Origin: Psilocybe azurescens | Lineage: Eukaryota > Basidiomycota > Agaricomycetes > Agaricales > Agrocybaceae | Assembly (NCBI GenBank): GCA_023853785.1 | Contig: JAJIRX010000016.1 | Span: 1 to 64,000, forward strand | Reading direction: 5' to 3' | DNA: 64,000 nucleotides | Shown here: positions 36,659-47,569 of the stretch, piece after piece | Layout of the letters: each line of letters begins with the position of its first letter | Numbering within the stretch: position 1 is the first letter of the stretch | Made by a program: the position numbers and the translations under genes | The notes under the pieces: generated by a model | What the model was told of the DNA's origin: nothing | The model's database searches: none | The model's input: the letters and a program-made list of their open reading frames with translations, nothing else

Positions 36659-38226
36659 GACTATAGTGTCATGTAATCTTAATAAAATTACATGATTAAA
36701 ACTGTATTGGAAGCCCTGCATCACAGCTTTCAGGAGGTATAATATATGTTTGTATTTGTTTGGTTTATCTATTATTATTAAATACTTTATGAAAATAACA
36801 CATCCAGACAGTTTCTTTGCAGCCTGTTGGAATATGGGTATGTATATAAACTAGTACTTTGTGTGGCCTCCATTTGCCCTCAAAACAGCTGCAACCCTTC
36901 TAGGCATACTATTGATCAATTTCACACAGTCCTCCTTGGGTATTTTCTCCCACTCCTCCTGTACTCTATCCCACAACTCCTGGATACTCTTTGGAGCATT
37001 TTCATATTCTGCAAGACACATTTTGAGGATATGCCACAGATGTTCAATGGGATTGAGGTCTGGGAATTGTGCTGGCCAGTCCAGAAGCTCTACTTCTTGG
37101 TCTTTAAACCATTTCTGAGCCTTTTGGATGTGTGCTTGGGATCATTATCCTCCTGGAAGATAAAGTTTTCCTGATCGAGGTCGTAATACTCCAGAGTTTG
37201 AAAGACATGGTCATCCAATATGCTCACATAGAGTTCTCCATCCATCCTGCCTTCTATTCTGTACATGTATCCAACACCACTTGTTGTCATACAACCCCAA
37301 ATCATCACATGTCCTCCTCCAAATTTGATGGTTTGCTGTATATGCTGAGTTTGGAGAGGAGAACTGGCCTTTTTCCACACCCACTGCCTTCCATCTGACC
37401 CAATGCGATTGATCTTGGTCTCATCTGTGGACATAACACGTTTCCAGTCTTTTTATGTTCAGTGTTCATACTTCTGGGCAAATTCCAAGTGAGCCTTCCT
37501 ATGGTTCTTGGAGAGCAATGGCTTTTTGACCTTGACTCTTGCCACAAGATCCTCTTTTTGAGGGGAATTTGAATGGTTTGGATGGAGATAGATGTGTTTG
37601 TGATATTGAGAAGCTGGTGGCAGAGTTGTGTGGCAGTATCGGCTTTTCCAGTGGTAACAAGTTGAACCAGATAGTGGCAGTCATAGGGAGTGAGCTTAGA
37701 AGGACGGCCTCCACGGTTTCCTTCATAGGTAACTCCATCCCAGAGCATATATCCCCTATAGTAGACTTCCCAACACCAAGTTTGGCAGCAATTTTCCAAA
37801 TAGAATCACCATTCTCCAGCATATAGATGATGTTAGAGCACAGTTCAGGAGAGAGAGAATGCATGGCTGTGTAGCAGAGAATAGTGGGGTATAAACCTGG
37901 GGGAATGTATGGTTTTAGTCTTGTTTATATATCTTAAACATGTTTTTATTTATTTGATATTGTTTTTACATGTTTACAATTAAACAAAACCTTATTTTGT
38001 TGATTCCAACAGGCTGCAAAGAAACTGTTCAGATGTGTTATTTTCATAAAGTATTTAATAATAATAGATAAACTAAACAAATGCAAACATATATTATACC
38101 TCCTGAAAGCTGTGATGCAGGGCATTCCAGTACATTTTGAATCATGTAATTTCATCAAGATTACATGACACTATAGTCAATTTAAGTTCAATTTCCAAAA
38201 CATCTGGACAGTTTTTTGAGTCACTG
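36659..38226 (-). mobile_element. Tc1-type DNA transposon, left end truncated
   Basis: Long terminal inverted repeats: 36659-36840 (GACTATAGTGTCATGTAATC...) matches the reverse complement of about 37990-38178. The right end continues to CTCAAAAAACTGTCC...CAGTG (reading inward) and stops at a TA at 38227-38228, the usual Tc1 target. The corresponding left tip is missing and the fold-back repeat begins there. Confidence 0.85.
36850..37864 (-). pseudogene. Tc1-type DDE transposase, frameshifted
   Basis: Cuts and pastes the element by recognising its inverted repeats. Starts at ATG 37864 with an N-terminal helix-turn-helix (NIIYMLENGDSIWKIAAKLG, then GVGKSTI). A frame change leads to GRPSKLTPYD and QLVTTGKADTATQLCHQLL. 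After further shifts comes the catalytic core: TDETKINRIGSDGRQWVWKK (first Asp, about 37430), MIWGCMTTSGVG, FQEDNDPKHTSKR (second Asp, about 37110). A last shift near 37085 leads to WPAQFPDLNPIEHLW (catalytic Glu). Three frames are needed, so it is not functional as read, although all catalytic residues remain. Confidence 0.88.
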
Positions 38227-38279
38227 TAGAAGCACATGAACATTAAAAAAAAGATAAAACAAGACAAAAAAATAAAAAG

Positions 38280-38944
38280 AAGAAAAAAGAGGGCAAGAGG
38301 ATGGCCATGTTGCTCATAGCCCAGCCATATGCATTGTTGTTGTTGTGGTGTCTGTCATACATGCTGTGGTGGTCTTCGTACACACTGTGGTGGCCATCAT
38401 ACATGTCCAGTGTGTCTGTCCAGTGTGTTGTTGTGTCTGCCATGTCTGTCATACATGTTGTTGTTGTTGTTGTGGCTGTTGTATGCATTGTTGTCATTTT
38501 CATCATGGCCATCATATGCATTGTTGTTGTTGTTGTTGTTGTAGTTGTGGTCATTGTACATGTTGTTGTTGTAGTCTGCATACATGTTGCTGTTGTCATC
38601 TGTACATGTCCTGCGTGCCATTGTACCCATTGTTGTACATACTGTACATACCCATTGTCATTGTCGTTGTCAGCCTATACAAAAAAGAGGGGGAGCAGTT
38701 AATGGTGGCGGCATGCAGAATTTCTGACTTACCTGGGGTTGTGACCTCGTTCCTTGTTTGCATTGCCTCCCCCTCATTTGGCATCATTCTGTATTTGCCT
38801 AACCTCACCTTGTTCCTTGTTCCCCACCCGCCTTGTTCTACATTGTTCTGTACTCACCTCCCTTCATTCACAGGTGTCCATTTACTCTTTGTCAATCTTG
38901 GTTTGTTGTGATGCAATGTGTATCAGGTCAGGTTAGCATGGGCT
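38280..38944 (-). mobile_element. VNTR element, CpG-depleted copy, cut by the Gypsy element
   Basis: Read on the minus strand it matches the copy at 55000-55900: a flank with ACCTGACCTGATACAC near 38930, CAACCCCAGGTAAGTCAG, ATTAACTGCTCCCCCTC, then a repeat array (38310-38680) of CAACAACAACATGTAC type and an end of GGCCATCCTCTTGCCCTC followed by a T/C-rich tract. Most CG of the 55-kb copy are TG or CA here. At 38945 the homology stops at the Gypsy LTR. Confidence 0.75.
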
Positions 38945-39626
38945 TGTTACGACTTCAAGCTTATATTCACGTGCGTGGATAAAGCCGACAGTCAAGTAGT
39001 CAAGAACAGCGAGTTCCAAGCGGTGTCAAGTAAGAGGAGGTTAGATTCTCAAGAACTAGCTAAAGAATACAATGGATCCTTCCTAGTATAAATACTATGA
39101 ACTGTACAGCAAGTTGAAACGAGTTTGAATGTTCATCAGCAGATGTATATAAGAATAGAGGAAACAGATCAATTGTTCATCAAAAGATGTATCATAAAAG
39201 ATGGAAGTGAAAGGAAACAGATCAAACGTTCATCAAAAGATGTATCATAAAAGATGGAAGTGAAAGTCCATCAGAGATATGATGGAGTTTGGTAGAATGA
39301 TAGAAAACAAAGTTCATCAGAGCAGATGATGCTGTATCAATGATGTGAAGGATGACAAAGAAAAGGAAAAGAAAAGAAAAAAGAAAAGAGAAAGGGAAAA
39401 GAAAAAAGACTTGTCGTAACATTACCCCGTACTACACTCCTTATGCCTCAGAAGGAGTGAAGTCTAATACTTGTACGAGTTCATTAGTTTCTGTATGGTT
39501 CGCCTGTGGTGTTTGCGATTCCGGCGTTGTCGGTGAAGAGGTCTAGGGCTTCAAATGTTGAAAGTGTTTGAGTGTAACAAGGCCACGGCAGGTCGTTTGT
39601 CTCGTAGATGTGAGTTGGCAGGGGTA
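38945..39626 (-). repeat. Gypsy 3' LTR (left on the + strand)
   Basis: On the + strand it begins TGTTACGACTTCAAGC and ends GGCAGGGGTA, with internal GTTCATCARMAGATGTAT repeats and an A/G-rich tract at 39357-39411. Confidence 0.88.
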
Positions 39627-39695
39627 GAAGAGGAAGAAGCGGCAGGGGTATTGATGAAAGACATGTTGCGTTGCTTTGGTAGTTGGAGGTATGGT

Positions 39696-40004
39696 TTAGA
39701 GGTAGAACGACTTGGCCTTTTTAACTACTTTGGCGATCAGTGGAAGGCGTCGATGGAGTTCTCGTTCGACCAGATTTAACTTGAGGCGTAGAGATCTGGC
39801 TTGGTAGTGGGCAGATTTAGCAGCGGCTGGGCGGTAGTTTTGTTTTGCCGTCTCCTTCTGATCAATCGTTTCTTTGTATGCGGTGAGAATTTCTTTTCGC
39901 AGCGTCTCAAGCTCTTCCACAGTCTGATCGGCCAAAGGGGTATCAAAGATTGGGGTTTCGAGTTGGTTTGTTTGGGAGTTTCGAGTGAAAGAAGAGGCGA
40001 TCAC
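39696..40004 (-). CDS. Small helical ORF downstream of the Gypsy chromodomain
   Basis: A 102-aa frame between the pol stop and the 3' LTR, predicted mostly helical (TVEELETLRKEIL, LRLKLNLVERELHRRLPLI). It follows pol in the same direction. It may be an extra protein of this Gypsy lineage or untranslated tail; the function is not recognised. Confidence 0.45.
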   Translation of the reverse strand: MIASSFTRNSQTNQLETPIFDTPLADQTVEELETLRKEILTAYKETIDQKETAKQNYRPAAAKSAHYQARSLRLKLNLVERELHRRLPLIAKVVKKAKSFYL

Positions 40005-40067
40005 GTCGGAGGAGGCGAGGCATCAGGATGGTCAGGATGATCAAAGTTTGTGTAGTTGGTGGTCTTT

Positions 40068-41700
40068 TTACAGCTTGTGACGTGTTCGGTAAGTCTGTAA
40101 GATTTCGTTACCGGTTTCTTCAAAGACCAAAGCCGGTTCCCACGTTGCTTCGGTGATCGGATAGTCCTTCCATTTGACGTAGTATTGGTATCCTCTTCCT
40201 CTTTTTCGATGTTTGAGAATCGTCTCTATTTCCCAATGTTCTTCTTCGTTTAATATCTCTGGTGGCGGTCGAATGAAATTGGGTCCATGTGTTTCAGTCT
40301 CATGGTATGGATTAAGAAGTGTCGCATGGAATACATCGTGAATGAGCCATCCTTTGGGGAGTTCCAGTCGATAAGTTAGGGGTCCTAAGACTTCTTTGAT
40401 CTTGAAGGGTCCTTCTCGTTTTGGTGCCATTTTCTTGTGATAATTTGTCTGTAAATTTGTCGCTTCTAGCCAAACTCTTTGTCCTTGGATGAGCGGTGTG
40501 AAGTTTGAGTTTTTCTTTCAGCCATCCTTGTCCGGGCTAGTTCGTGGGCTGCTAGGGCTTCTTCTCGATCCTTTTGAAGATACTTCAGTCTTTCTTCTAC
40601 GGAAGGGAAACTTGGTGTGTTCGAATGCGGTGGGAATTGCAATGGGGGAGTATCCGAGAATTAATTCGAATGGTGTTCTCTGTCTGTCCGCATGTCTTCG
40701 GTTATTGTGAGTGAATTCAAGGGTCCCAAGTCGTTCATGCCAGTCTTCTGGGTGAGACGAGCAGTATATGGATAGATAGGCTTCGATCTCTTGGTTATAT
40801 CGTTCTGTTGTTCCATCTGTTTGAGGGTGATAAGCAGTTGAAAATTTTGATTTTACTCCAAGGAGTTTCATTAGCTCTTTGAATGATTCAGCGGCAAATC
40901 TGGGGTCTCGATCTGATGTGAGGCTGTCTGGTAGTCCAAACCTTTTGTAGAGATTGTCCAGTAAGAGTTTGCCAGTCTTTTCGGCATCCAGTCCTTTCAT
41001 TCGGCATGGAATAAGGATAAGTCCTTTTGTGTTCCCGTGGTCGGTGATGCTTAGAATCGCATCAAATTCAACTTCTCCTTGCTTGTCCAGGATTGGTGGA
41101 AGGTCTGTAAGGAAGTCCATAGCACTGTCTGCAAAGGGTCGGGCTGACTTTGGTCCAGGTATCGGTATGAATGATGGGTTAGAGGGATGTCGATTTATTT
41201 TGAACTGTTGGCAGGCGGCACATCCTTTTACGTATTGCTTGACAAATGATCGTAATCCTGGCCACCAGTAGTGTTGTTTTACTGAATTGAATGTTTCTAA
41301 TTCTCCAGGGTGTCCAGCTGAGATAGGGTCATGATATGATTTGACTATGTCTTTCCGTAGGGTTTGATCTTTTGGAATGTAGGCTCGTCCTTGGTAGTAT
41401 AAGATAGTTTTGCCGTTCACGTTCTCTGTTTTCCATTCTCTGAGGTCGTGTCGTGCATTTGGTGGTCCTCCTTCTAATAGGGTTTTCATTGCTTCTGCTG
41501 CGTTGTGGTCCAGTTCGTTCGCATTGGCAATTCTTTCCTGTAACTCGGCGTCGATTAAGTCGATGAAAAGCTTTTCTGGAAGTAAGGTGATGTTTTCATT
41601 GTCGTGGTCTTCTTCTGGGGTGAAATCGGGCGTCTTGAAAGGGTATCGGATTGAATCATTTTGTTTCCAGGTAGATGTACCAACTTCAGATTGAATTCTG
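40068..41700 (-). pseudogene. Gypsy integrase and chromodomain, frameshifted
   Basis: Integrase joins element DNA to the chromosome; the chromodomain steers it to marked chromatin. The integrase frame starts after a one-base loss near 41632 (DTLSRR on one side, PDFTPEED on the other). It shows the zinc-binding GCAACQQFK, AMDFLTDLPPI (Asp), TSDRDPRFAAESF (Asp) and HPQTDGTTERYNQEIE (Glu). Further shifts near 40607 and 40518 separate it from MAPKREGPFKI and the chromodomain (EIETILKHRKRGRGYQYYVK, then WKDYPITEATWEP) ending at 40068. All catalytic residues are present; only the frame is broken. Confidence 0.9.
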
Positions 41701-43597
41701 AGACATACAGAGACCAGCGCGCCTGTCGTCGGTTTAGATTTTGGGCCGATCTGAAATATGTCAAATTCTTGTGATCTGAATATACCGTAGTTGTGTGTTC
41801 TGATCCTTGGATGTAGTGTCTCCATTCCTGTAATGATCTGATTATTCCCAGTAATTCCCTGTCGTAGATTTCGTAGTTTCTTTCGGTTGGAGAGAACGTT
41901 CTTGATATAAATGCGCATGGGTGTCTTTTGCCATTTCCGTCCAGTTGAGTAAGGACTGCTCCGGAGGCATATTTTGAAGCGTCAGATTCGATTTGAAATG
42001 GTTTGGCAGGGTCGGGCATCAAGAGTACCGGTTCTTCCGTGAATCGTTTCTTCAGTTCATCAAAGGCAGCTTGAGTTGTGTCATTCCATAGAAATCCTTT
42101 GTCTTTCTTCAGGAGTTCATTTAGAGGTCGAGCTACTTCAGAGAATTTCCGGATGAATTTTCGGTAGAAGTTCCCAAAGCCCAGGAACGATCGGACTTGT
42201 TTGAGAGTAGTAGGTGCTGGCCAGTCTTGAATTCCTTTGAGTTTTGTTGGATCCATAGAGATTTTTCCTGCTTCAACAATCATTCCGAGATATTCCACTT
42301 TTCCTTGAGAAAAAGAGCATTTTTCCGGTTTGAGATAGAGATCATTTTCTCGGAGTCGTTGTAGAACCATTTTGGTGTATTTTTCCAATTCCCCTCGATC
42401 TTTCGCAAAGATTAGAATGTCGTCCATATAGATGATTACGAAGTATTGTGATATCATGTCTTCGAAGATTGAGTCCATCATGGATTGGAAGGTTGCTGGG
42501 GAATTGCACATGCCAAAGAACATTACAGTTGGTTCGAAAAGTCCTCGGTTGGTTTTGAATGCTGCTTTCCATTGATCACCTTCTTTTATCCTGATGTTGT
42601 TGTAGCCCCATCGGATATCTAGTTTGGTGAAGAATTTTGCGCCTTTCAATTTGTCCATAAGTTCCGTAATCCGTGGTAGTGGGTAAGCGTTCTTGATCGT
42701 CCAGTCGTTCAGATACCTGTAGTCTTGACAAGGTCTAAGCTTTCCATCTTTCTTTGATACAAAGAAGAAGGGAGATGCCATAGGTGATTCCGAGGGTCGA
42801 ATGTATCCTTTGTCCAATTGTTCCTTTGTCCAGGTGTCCAGTTCTGTTTGTTCTGCCGGTGTGATATTGTATGCCTTGAATTTCTTTGGTATGAATCCTT
42901 CTTTTAACTCAATTTTATGGTCCCATGGTCTTGGTTCCGGGAATCGGTCTGCCGCTTGTTTATCGAAAAGGTCCATATATGATTGATATTCTGGGGGAAC
43001 GATTTCATGGAGAGGTCTTGTCGGTTTCTCTGGTTCATATTGTTGGGCCAGCGTCTGTGAGGTTGTGATTTTGGTGTTAAGCCAAGTTTCTTTTATTTCG
43101 TCTTCGTTTGCATCCCCGATATATCGGATGACTAACGATTCGAATTCCTCCAATGGGTGGGTAGTCTCGATTGTTGGTGTTCGTTCATCTGTTTCTTCTT
43201 CAATGGTGGTCTGATTTATCGTAGGCCCTTGACGTGGTTTCCAAGTTATCTGTCCGTTCTGCCAGTTGATTCCTGGATTCTTTTCCTGTAGCCAAGGGAA
43301 TCCTAAAATAATTTTCTGTTTTCCTAGCCCAGAGACCAGTAATTGTTCCCGATGGTTCCGGTTTCCAACCTTTAGGTCCAGGTCTACAAATGACGAGATG
43401 GTTCCTTTCTTTTTTGGGGTTCCGTCTACGTTATAAACCCGGATCGGTTTTTCCAAGGGTTGGGTTCTGAGTCCAAGTTTTTGTGCATAGTTCTGGTCAA
43501 TGAATTTCCCTCCTGCTCCTGAGTCTAAGAGTGCAGAGGTTTCGACGATTTGTGAGCCATTCTGTTTCTTGGTGGGGAATGAAACTGGTAAAAGCAT
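41555..43597 (-). CDS. Gypsy protease, reverse transcriptase and RNase H
   Basis: A 680-codon frame, open upstream to about 43680. The protease active site is LLDSGAGGKFID near 43530. Reverse transcriptase follows with SPFFFVSKKDGKLRPCQDYR, LDIRWGYNNIRI and the catalytic YMDDILIF (about 42415-42440), then PEKCSFSQGKVEYLG. RNase H shows ESDASKYASGAVL, FSPTERNYEIYDRELLGI and YSDHKNLTYF. The frame is lost near 41632, before the integrase. It is probably entered from gag by a -1 shift. Confidence 0.92.
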   Translation of the reverse strand: MLLPVSFPTKKQNGSQIVETSALLDSGAGGKFIDQNYAQKLGLRTQPLEKPIRVYNVDGTPKKKGTISSFVDLDLKVGNRNHREQLLVSGLGKQKIILGFPWLQEKNPGINWQNGQITWKPRQGPTINQTTIEEETDERTPTIETTHPLEEFESLVIRYIGDANEDEIKETWLNTKITTSQTLAQQYEPEKPTRPLHEIVPPEYQSYMDLFDKQAADRFPEPRPWDHKIELKEGFIPKKFKAYNITPAEQTELDTWTKEQLDKGYIRPSESPMASPFFFVSKKDGKLRPCQDYRYLNDWTIKNAYPLPRITELMDKLKGAKFFTKLDIRWGYNNIRIKEGDQWKAAFKTNRGLFEPTVMFFGMCNSPATFQSMMDSIFEDMISQYFVIIYMDDILIFAKDRGELEKYTKMVLQRLRENDLYLKPEKCSFSQGKVEYLGMIVEAGKISMDPTKLKGIQDWPAPTTLKQVRSFLGFGNFYRKFIRKFSEVARPLNELLKKDKGFLWNDTTQAAFDELKKRFTEEPVLLMPDPAKPFQIESDASKYASGAVLTQLDGNGKRHPCAFISRTFSPTERNYEIYDRELLGIIRSLQEWRHYIQGSEHTTTVYSDHKNLTYFRSAQNLNRRQARWSLYVSEFNLKLVHLPGNKMIQSDTLSRRPISPQKKTTTMKTSPYFQKSFSST

Positions 43598-43677
43598 AGT
43601 TTTATTCTCGATTGTTGCCGTAAGTACAGATTGTATCTTCAGATAAGGAGAGACAGACGTCGTCCTGTTTCTCCACT

Positions 43678-44615
43678 TTAAAAATCCTTTTCTTCTTTCT
43701 CTTCAAATCCTGTTTTAACCATGAGGTCTGCAAGTTCGTCTTTTTCGTCCTTGTTCAGGCTCCTGATATGGGCATGGAGTTCCTTTGGGGTCCACTTCTT
43801 GCTGGGTTGTCCTTGGGTTCTGTTCTGGTTTGTTGGTCCTTTCTGTGGGCAATCTCTGGATAGATGTCCTCGTTGTTTGCACCTGAAACAGGCGCCTTTC
43901 CTGATTAATTCGGCTTGTTCTTCGGCTGTCATGGCGCTACGTCCATCCTGTTTGGGTCGTAGTTCCTGTTGTTCCTTGGGAAATTGTTCCAGCGTGGCGT
44001 CCTCCTGCGTTCTTCTGGTTCTTCTCTAAAGACCTTGGCCAGTCTGTAGTTGGTGTCAAATGTTGTTGCTTTTTTGTACCAGCCTTGGATTGTTCTTGGA
44101 AGGTCTTCGGAGTACAGGATCCTGTCGGCGAAGTTGAGGCGTGATGCATTTTGGAATAATCCTATGAGATGGGCATGGTCTGATTCCGTTTCTGTTCCTA
44201 GGTTGGCTTGTCCTACCAACAACTTGAATTTGTTGATGATGTCTTCCACCCTTTCATTGGGTTTTTGCCTAAGTCGTTTTATGTCATTCATGGCTGATCT
44301 GGTTTCATCCACTGGAGTAAATGCGTCGTGGAATTTTTCGAGAAATGTTCCGAGGGTGTCCCATTCGAGGGTTTGGTTGGGACTAGTTCCTTTCGTCCTC
44401 GAGGTCAAGTACTGTTCCTTCCATAGTTTTGCTCCTCCTTCCATGCAAAATGATAAAATGAAGGCAATTTTCTTCTTGTCTGTGTTGTAGATGTCATCGT
44501 TTATGTCCATGTAGAGGTAGCAGTCTTGCATGAAAGACTTGGACTTTGTTCGGTCTCCATCGAATACAACAGGTTTGTTGATTGAGATTTCTTTCTTTCC
44601 GTTTGTTTCAACCAT
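43678..44615 (-). pseudogene. Gypsy gag, split by a one-base change
   Basis: Gag packages the element RNA. From 44615 the capsid part (FILSFCMEGGAKLWKEQYL, WDTLGTFLEKFHDAF, NRMDV) stops at 43929. The frame beginning MTAEEQAELIRKG at 43932 carries the zinc knuckle CFRCKQRGHLSRDC and ends at 43678. In related elements these parts are continuous (MDVDAMTAEE), so one base is probably missing near 43935. Confidence 0.85.
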
Positions 44616-44880
44616 GTCTGTGTCTTGTTGTTCTTCTTGGTTTATCGCCAGGGTTGATAATAAGCTGTATAGCGAGTTCGATAGGTCTTTGTTGCCTAGG
44701 TTGATATCTTCAGAGCTTTATCTGGACGGGTTCGGTGTCTGCCAATTTTGTGTCGGGGTTCCTTCTTCTGAGCTGTCAGTAGCGGGAATTCCGCTTTTCG
44801 GTGGTGCTGTGTTTCGTTTTGGGTTTCAGAGGTCTCGTCTGCTGGGGAGCGGGCGAGATTCGTAGATGAGCTAGTTCTTT

Positions 44881-45560
44881 TGTTACGACTTCAAGCTTAT
44901 ATTCACGTGCGTGGATAAAGCCGACAGTCAAGTAGTCAAGAACAGCGAGTTCCAAGCGGTGTCAAGTAAGAGGAGGTTAGATTCTCAAGAACTAGCTAAA
45001 GAATACAATGGATCCTTCCTAGTATAAATACTATGAACTGTACAGCAAGTTGAAACGAGTTTGAATGTTCATCAGCAGATGTATATAAGAATAGAGGAAA
45101 CAGATCAATTGTTCATCAAAAGATGTATCATAAAAGATGGAAGTGAAAGGAAACAGATCAAACGTTCATCAAAAGATGTATCATAAAAGATGGAAGTGAA
45201 AGTCCATCAGAGATATGATGGAGTTTCGTAGAATGATAGAAAACAAAGTTCATCAGAGCAGATGATGCTGTATCAATGATGTGAAGGATGACAAAGAAAA
45301 GGAAAAGAAAAAGAAAAAGAAAAGAGAAAGGGAAAAGAAAAAGACTTGTCGTAACATTACCCCGTACTACACTCCTTATGCCTCAGAAGGAGTGAAGTCT
45401 AATACTTGTACGAGTTCATTAGTTTCTGTATGGTTCGCCTGTGGTGTTTGCGATTCCGGCGTTGTCGGTGAAGAGGTCTAGGGCTTCAAATGTTGAAAGT
45501 GTTTGAGTGTAACGAGGCACGGCAGGTCGTTTGTCTCGTAGATGTGAGTTGGCAGGGGTA
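44881..45560 (-). repeat. Gypsy 5' LTR (right on the + strand)
   Basis: Nearly identical to 38945-39626; differences include GTTTCGTAG for GTTTGGTAG, run lengths in the A/G tract, and GAGGCACGG for AAGGCCACGG. Confidence 0.88.
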
Positions 45561-45909
45561 TAGATACAATTCAAGTTGTCCCATGATGTGTTTAATCAAT
45601 ACTACTCAGCATGACAACAAGTAACTGGGCACATGTGACTAAAATATTGTGTTATGCACCCAGTTACTTTTGTCACACCAAGTACATGCTCCAAAAAGAA
45701 ATTTGTTGATTTCTCCCTTCTCCATGTAGTTAATTTTTGTCCATTTGAATAAATTCTATGTTTTCTCAAAGAAAAGGTGGATTCACATTTCAAATTTTTG
45801 CAAGGAATTAGATTTAATTATCCTCTATCAATTCTCCAGAATTCATGTTAATTGAATATCTATTCATTTTTCTATTCCCAATTTACCTGTGTGACATCAC
45901 TTTTGGAAA
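45561..45909. other. AT-rich flank with a small hairpin; no gene recognised
   Basis: AAGTAACTGGG at about 45619 and CCCAGTTACTT at about 45659-45669 are inverted repeats 30 bp apart. Nothing else recognised. Confidence 0.4.
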
Positions 45910-46345
45910 GCACAAGTATATAGCTTAGTTGGTTTAACATCAGCATGTGGCTTTCTAGAATGCCCCAGTTCAATTTCTGTTTGTGTTTTTTTTTACACTA
46001 TAATAAAATATAAATAAAATCTGGGGATTTTCCTCCACCTGCAGTCCATTTGAATTTGACCCTGAAATAGTGGATTAATGCTAATATACATGCTTCATGA
46101 GTCAAATCCACATGATATCCATATGGAGGATGTGAGAGTCCAGATAGAGTTCCACATCCTCCACATTGGCCCACATGGAGGATGAGTCAATTCCAGCTGG
46201 ACTCCATGTGGAGTTTCCACCTCCAAATGGCTGGGACACCTGCAAAAAAGAGTCACCAAACTCCATATGGACTCCACCAACTCTGGCATGGGGTTGGTGG
46301 ACTCTACATGGAATACATGGGTGAGGGTAACAACCTCAGCTGTCC
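45910..46345 (+). mobile_element. tRNA-derived SINE-like element, copy A, with CCAYRTGGA repeats
   Basis: The 5' part resembles a tRNA gene: box A-like TAGCTTAGTTGG at 45921 and box B-like AGTTCAATTTC at 45967. A T/A-rich stretch follows, then a body rich in palindromic CCATATGGA, CCACATGGA and CCATGTGGA units, ending CATGGGTGAGGGTAACA. The same structure exists inverted at 54400-54850. No protein coded; it would depend on another element's machinery. Confidence 0.7.
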
Positions 46346-46454
46346 TGGGCTATGTCAAACTTGCTTGAAAGCCAGGTACACTACAATGCTATGCTGTTTC
46401 CTTATCATCAGCTTATAGATCTTTGATACACTCAGCTCATAGATATCTCTGATA

Positions 46455-47015
46455 TTTACCAGCTCTAGCAGAGCACCTGCAGTATCCAGAGCTACATACA
46501 TGAGCTTATCCACTGCTTCTTGTATAACTGCATGCATCCAGATACACAAGAAGGTACCACTTTTCCACTTGACTGCTGCCCTCAATTTGAAGGTCCAGTT
46601 ATAGTTTTTCATTCAGTTATTGCAGTTTATCATGCCCCAAGCAATCCATGTGGATCTAATGGTATGTTGCAAAGAGCAGATCTGTGCAATGCCTCACTGG
46701 CAAGGTGGCTATCCACATTATGATTGTGTGTTCATTCTCAATGACCCATCATTACCTGGTTTTCAAAGTCTTCTGGCTGCACATGTGAGACTACTATTCT
46801 CCTTCAAGCATCAAGGGGTTTACTATCCTTGTGTGCTTGTTAGCTGGTTTTCAGCTGTTGGTGGAGTTCCAGATGAGGACACAGGCATGTGGATCGTAGC
46901 ACTGACTTTGGATTGATGCCAAAAGAGCTTAGATCAGTTGTTCATCTAGATTGCATTGTTCATAGTACACCTATCAGTGTTGCTGGTAAAGACTACATAC
47001 TGCTTTATTGAGGAC
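46455..47015 (+). pseudogene. Plavaka-type transposase, C-terminal remnant
   Basis: Plavaka transposases belong to the CACTA-like elements common in agaricomycetes. Reading with frame changes: ALAEHLQYPEL, then IHELIHCFLYNCMHPDTQEG, then FEGPVIVFHSVIAVYHAPSN with CGSNGM. After a shift near 46690 come YPHYDCVFI, LLAAHVRLLFSFKHQGVYYP and PDEDTGMWIV. These correspond to the family's C-terminal blocks (YDCVF, ARVRLFFSF, YPCALVHWFS, DEPDEDTGMWV). The catalytic part is absent. The SINE-like copy A ends just upstream. Confidence 0.65.
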
Positions 47016-47569
47016 TTGTCACTCCCCCGTGTTCTGATCAGCAACCAAAAACACTTTTCACCACCCAAATGGCCTGCAATTGCCCAAATTTTGGCTGAAC
47101 AGATCTGATCTGATCTGATCAGTAAACTTGGAACTGATCAGCCAATTCAGAAACTGAGTCAATTATTTTCAACAAAAACTGAGCAGTACTACTCAGCTCC
47201 AGGTCAGATCACCTGTAATAAAATAAATGTCATATACTAGGAATTAAAAGATCTGCACCTAATTTGGTACTGTCTGCAGTGGATACAAAATGAAATCCTT
47301 GTTTGAAGTGAGCATTCAATACTGAAGTAAGAAATAAAAAAATGCATTTATTAAAAATTGAACTCAGAGCCACAGACAAGTCACATAACTTGAACTTTAC
47401 AGTATTTTGCATATTGAACATGCTGATATAATTACAAGAATATTTCCCTCAATTTTCTGATCATTTTGATATATAATATGTGGATATAGCTTAAGAGGAA
47501 GTGCCAGAATATATTATTGGGTGTTGTAAAAAAGAGTATATAATTCATTAAATGTGGAAGATAATGCAA
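47016..47569. other. No gene recognised
   Basis: CpG-poor sequence; GATCTGATCTGATCTGATCAG near 47101 is a short tandem repeat. Confidence 0.4.

Larger units (their letters stand above)
38945..45560 (-). mobile_element. Ty3/Gypsy chromovirus LTR retrotransposon, full length
   Basis: LTRs of about 682 bp (38945-39626) and 680 bp (44881-45560) differ at a handful of positions. Coding sequence runs on the minus strand in the order gag, protease, reverse transcriptase, RNase H, integrase, chromodomain. The 5-bp flanks (GGGCT and TAGAT) do not match, so no target duplication is seen. CpG is plentiful, unlike the surrounding sequence. Confidence 0.93.

Noticed and set aside
38243..38911. His/Cys-rich and Val-rich frames looking like membrane proteins
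   Set aside because: Same VNTR effect (TGTTGT repeats).
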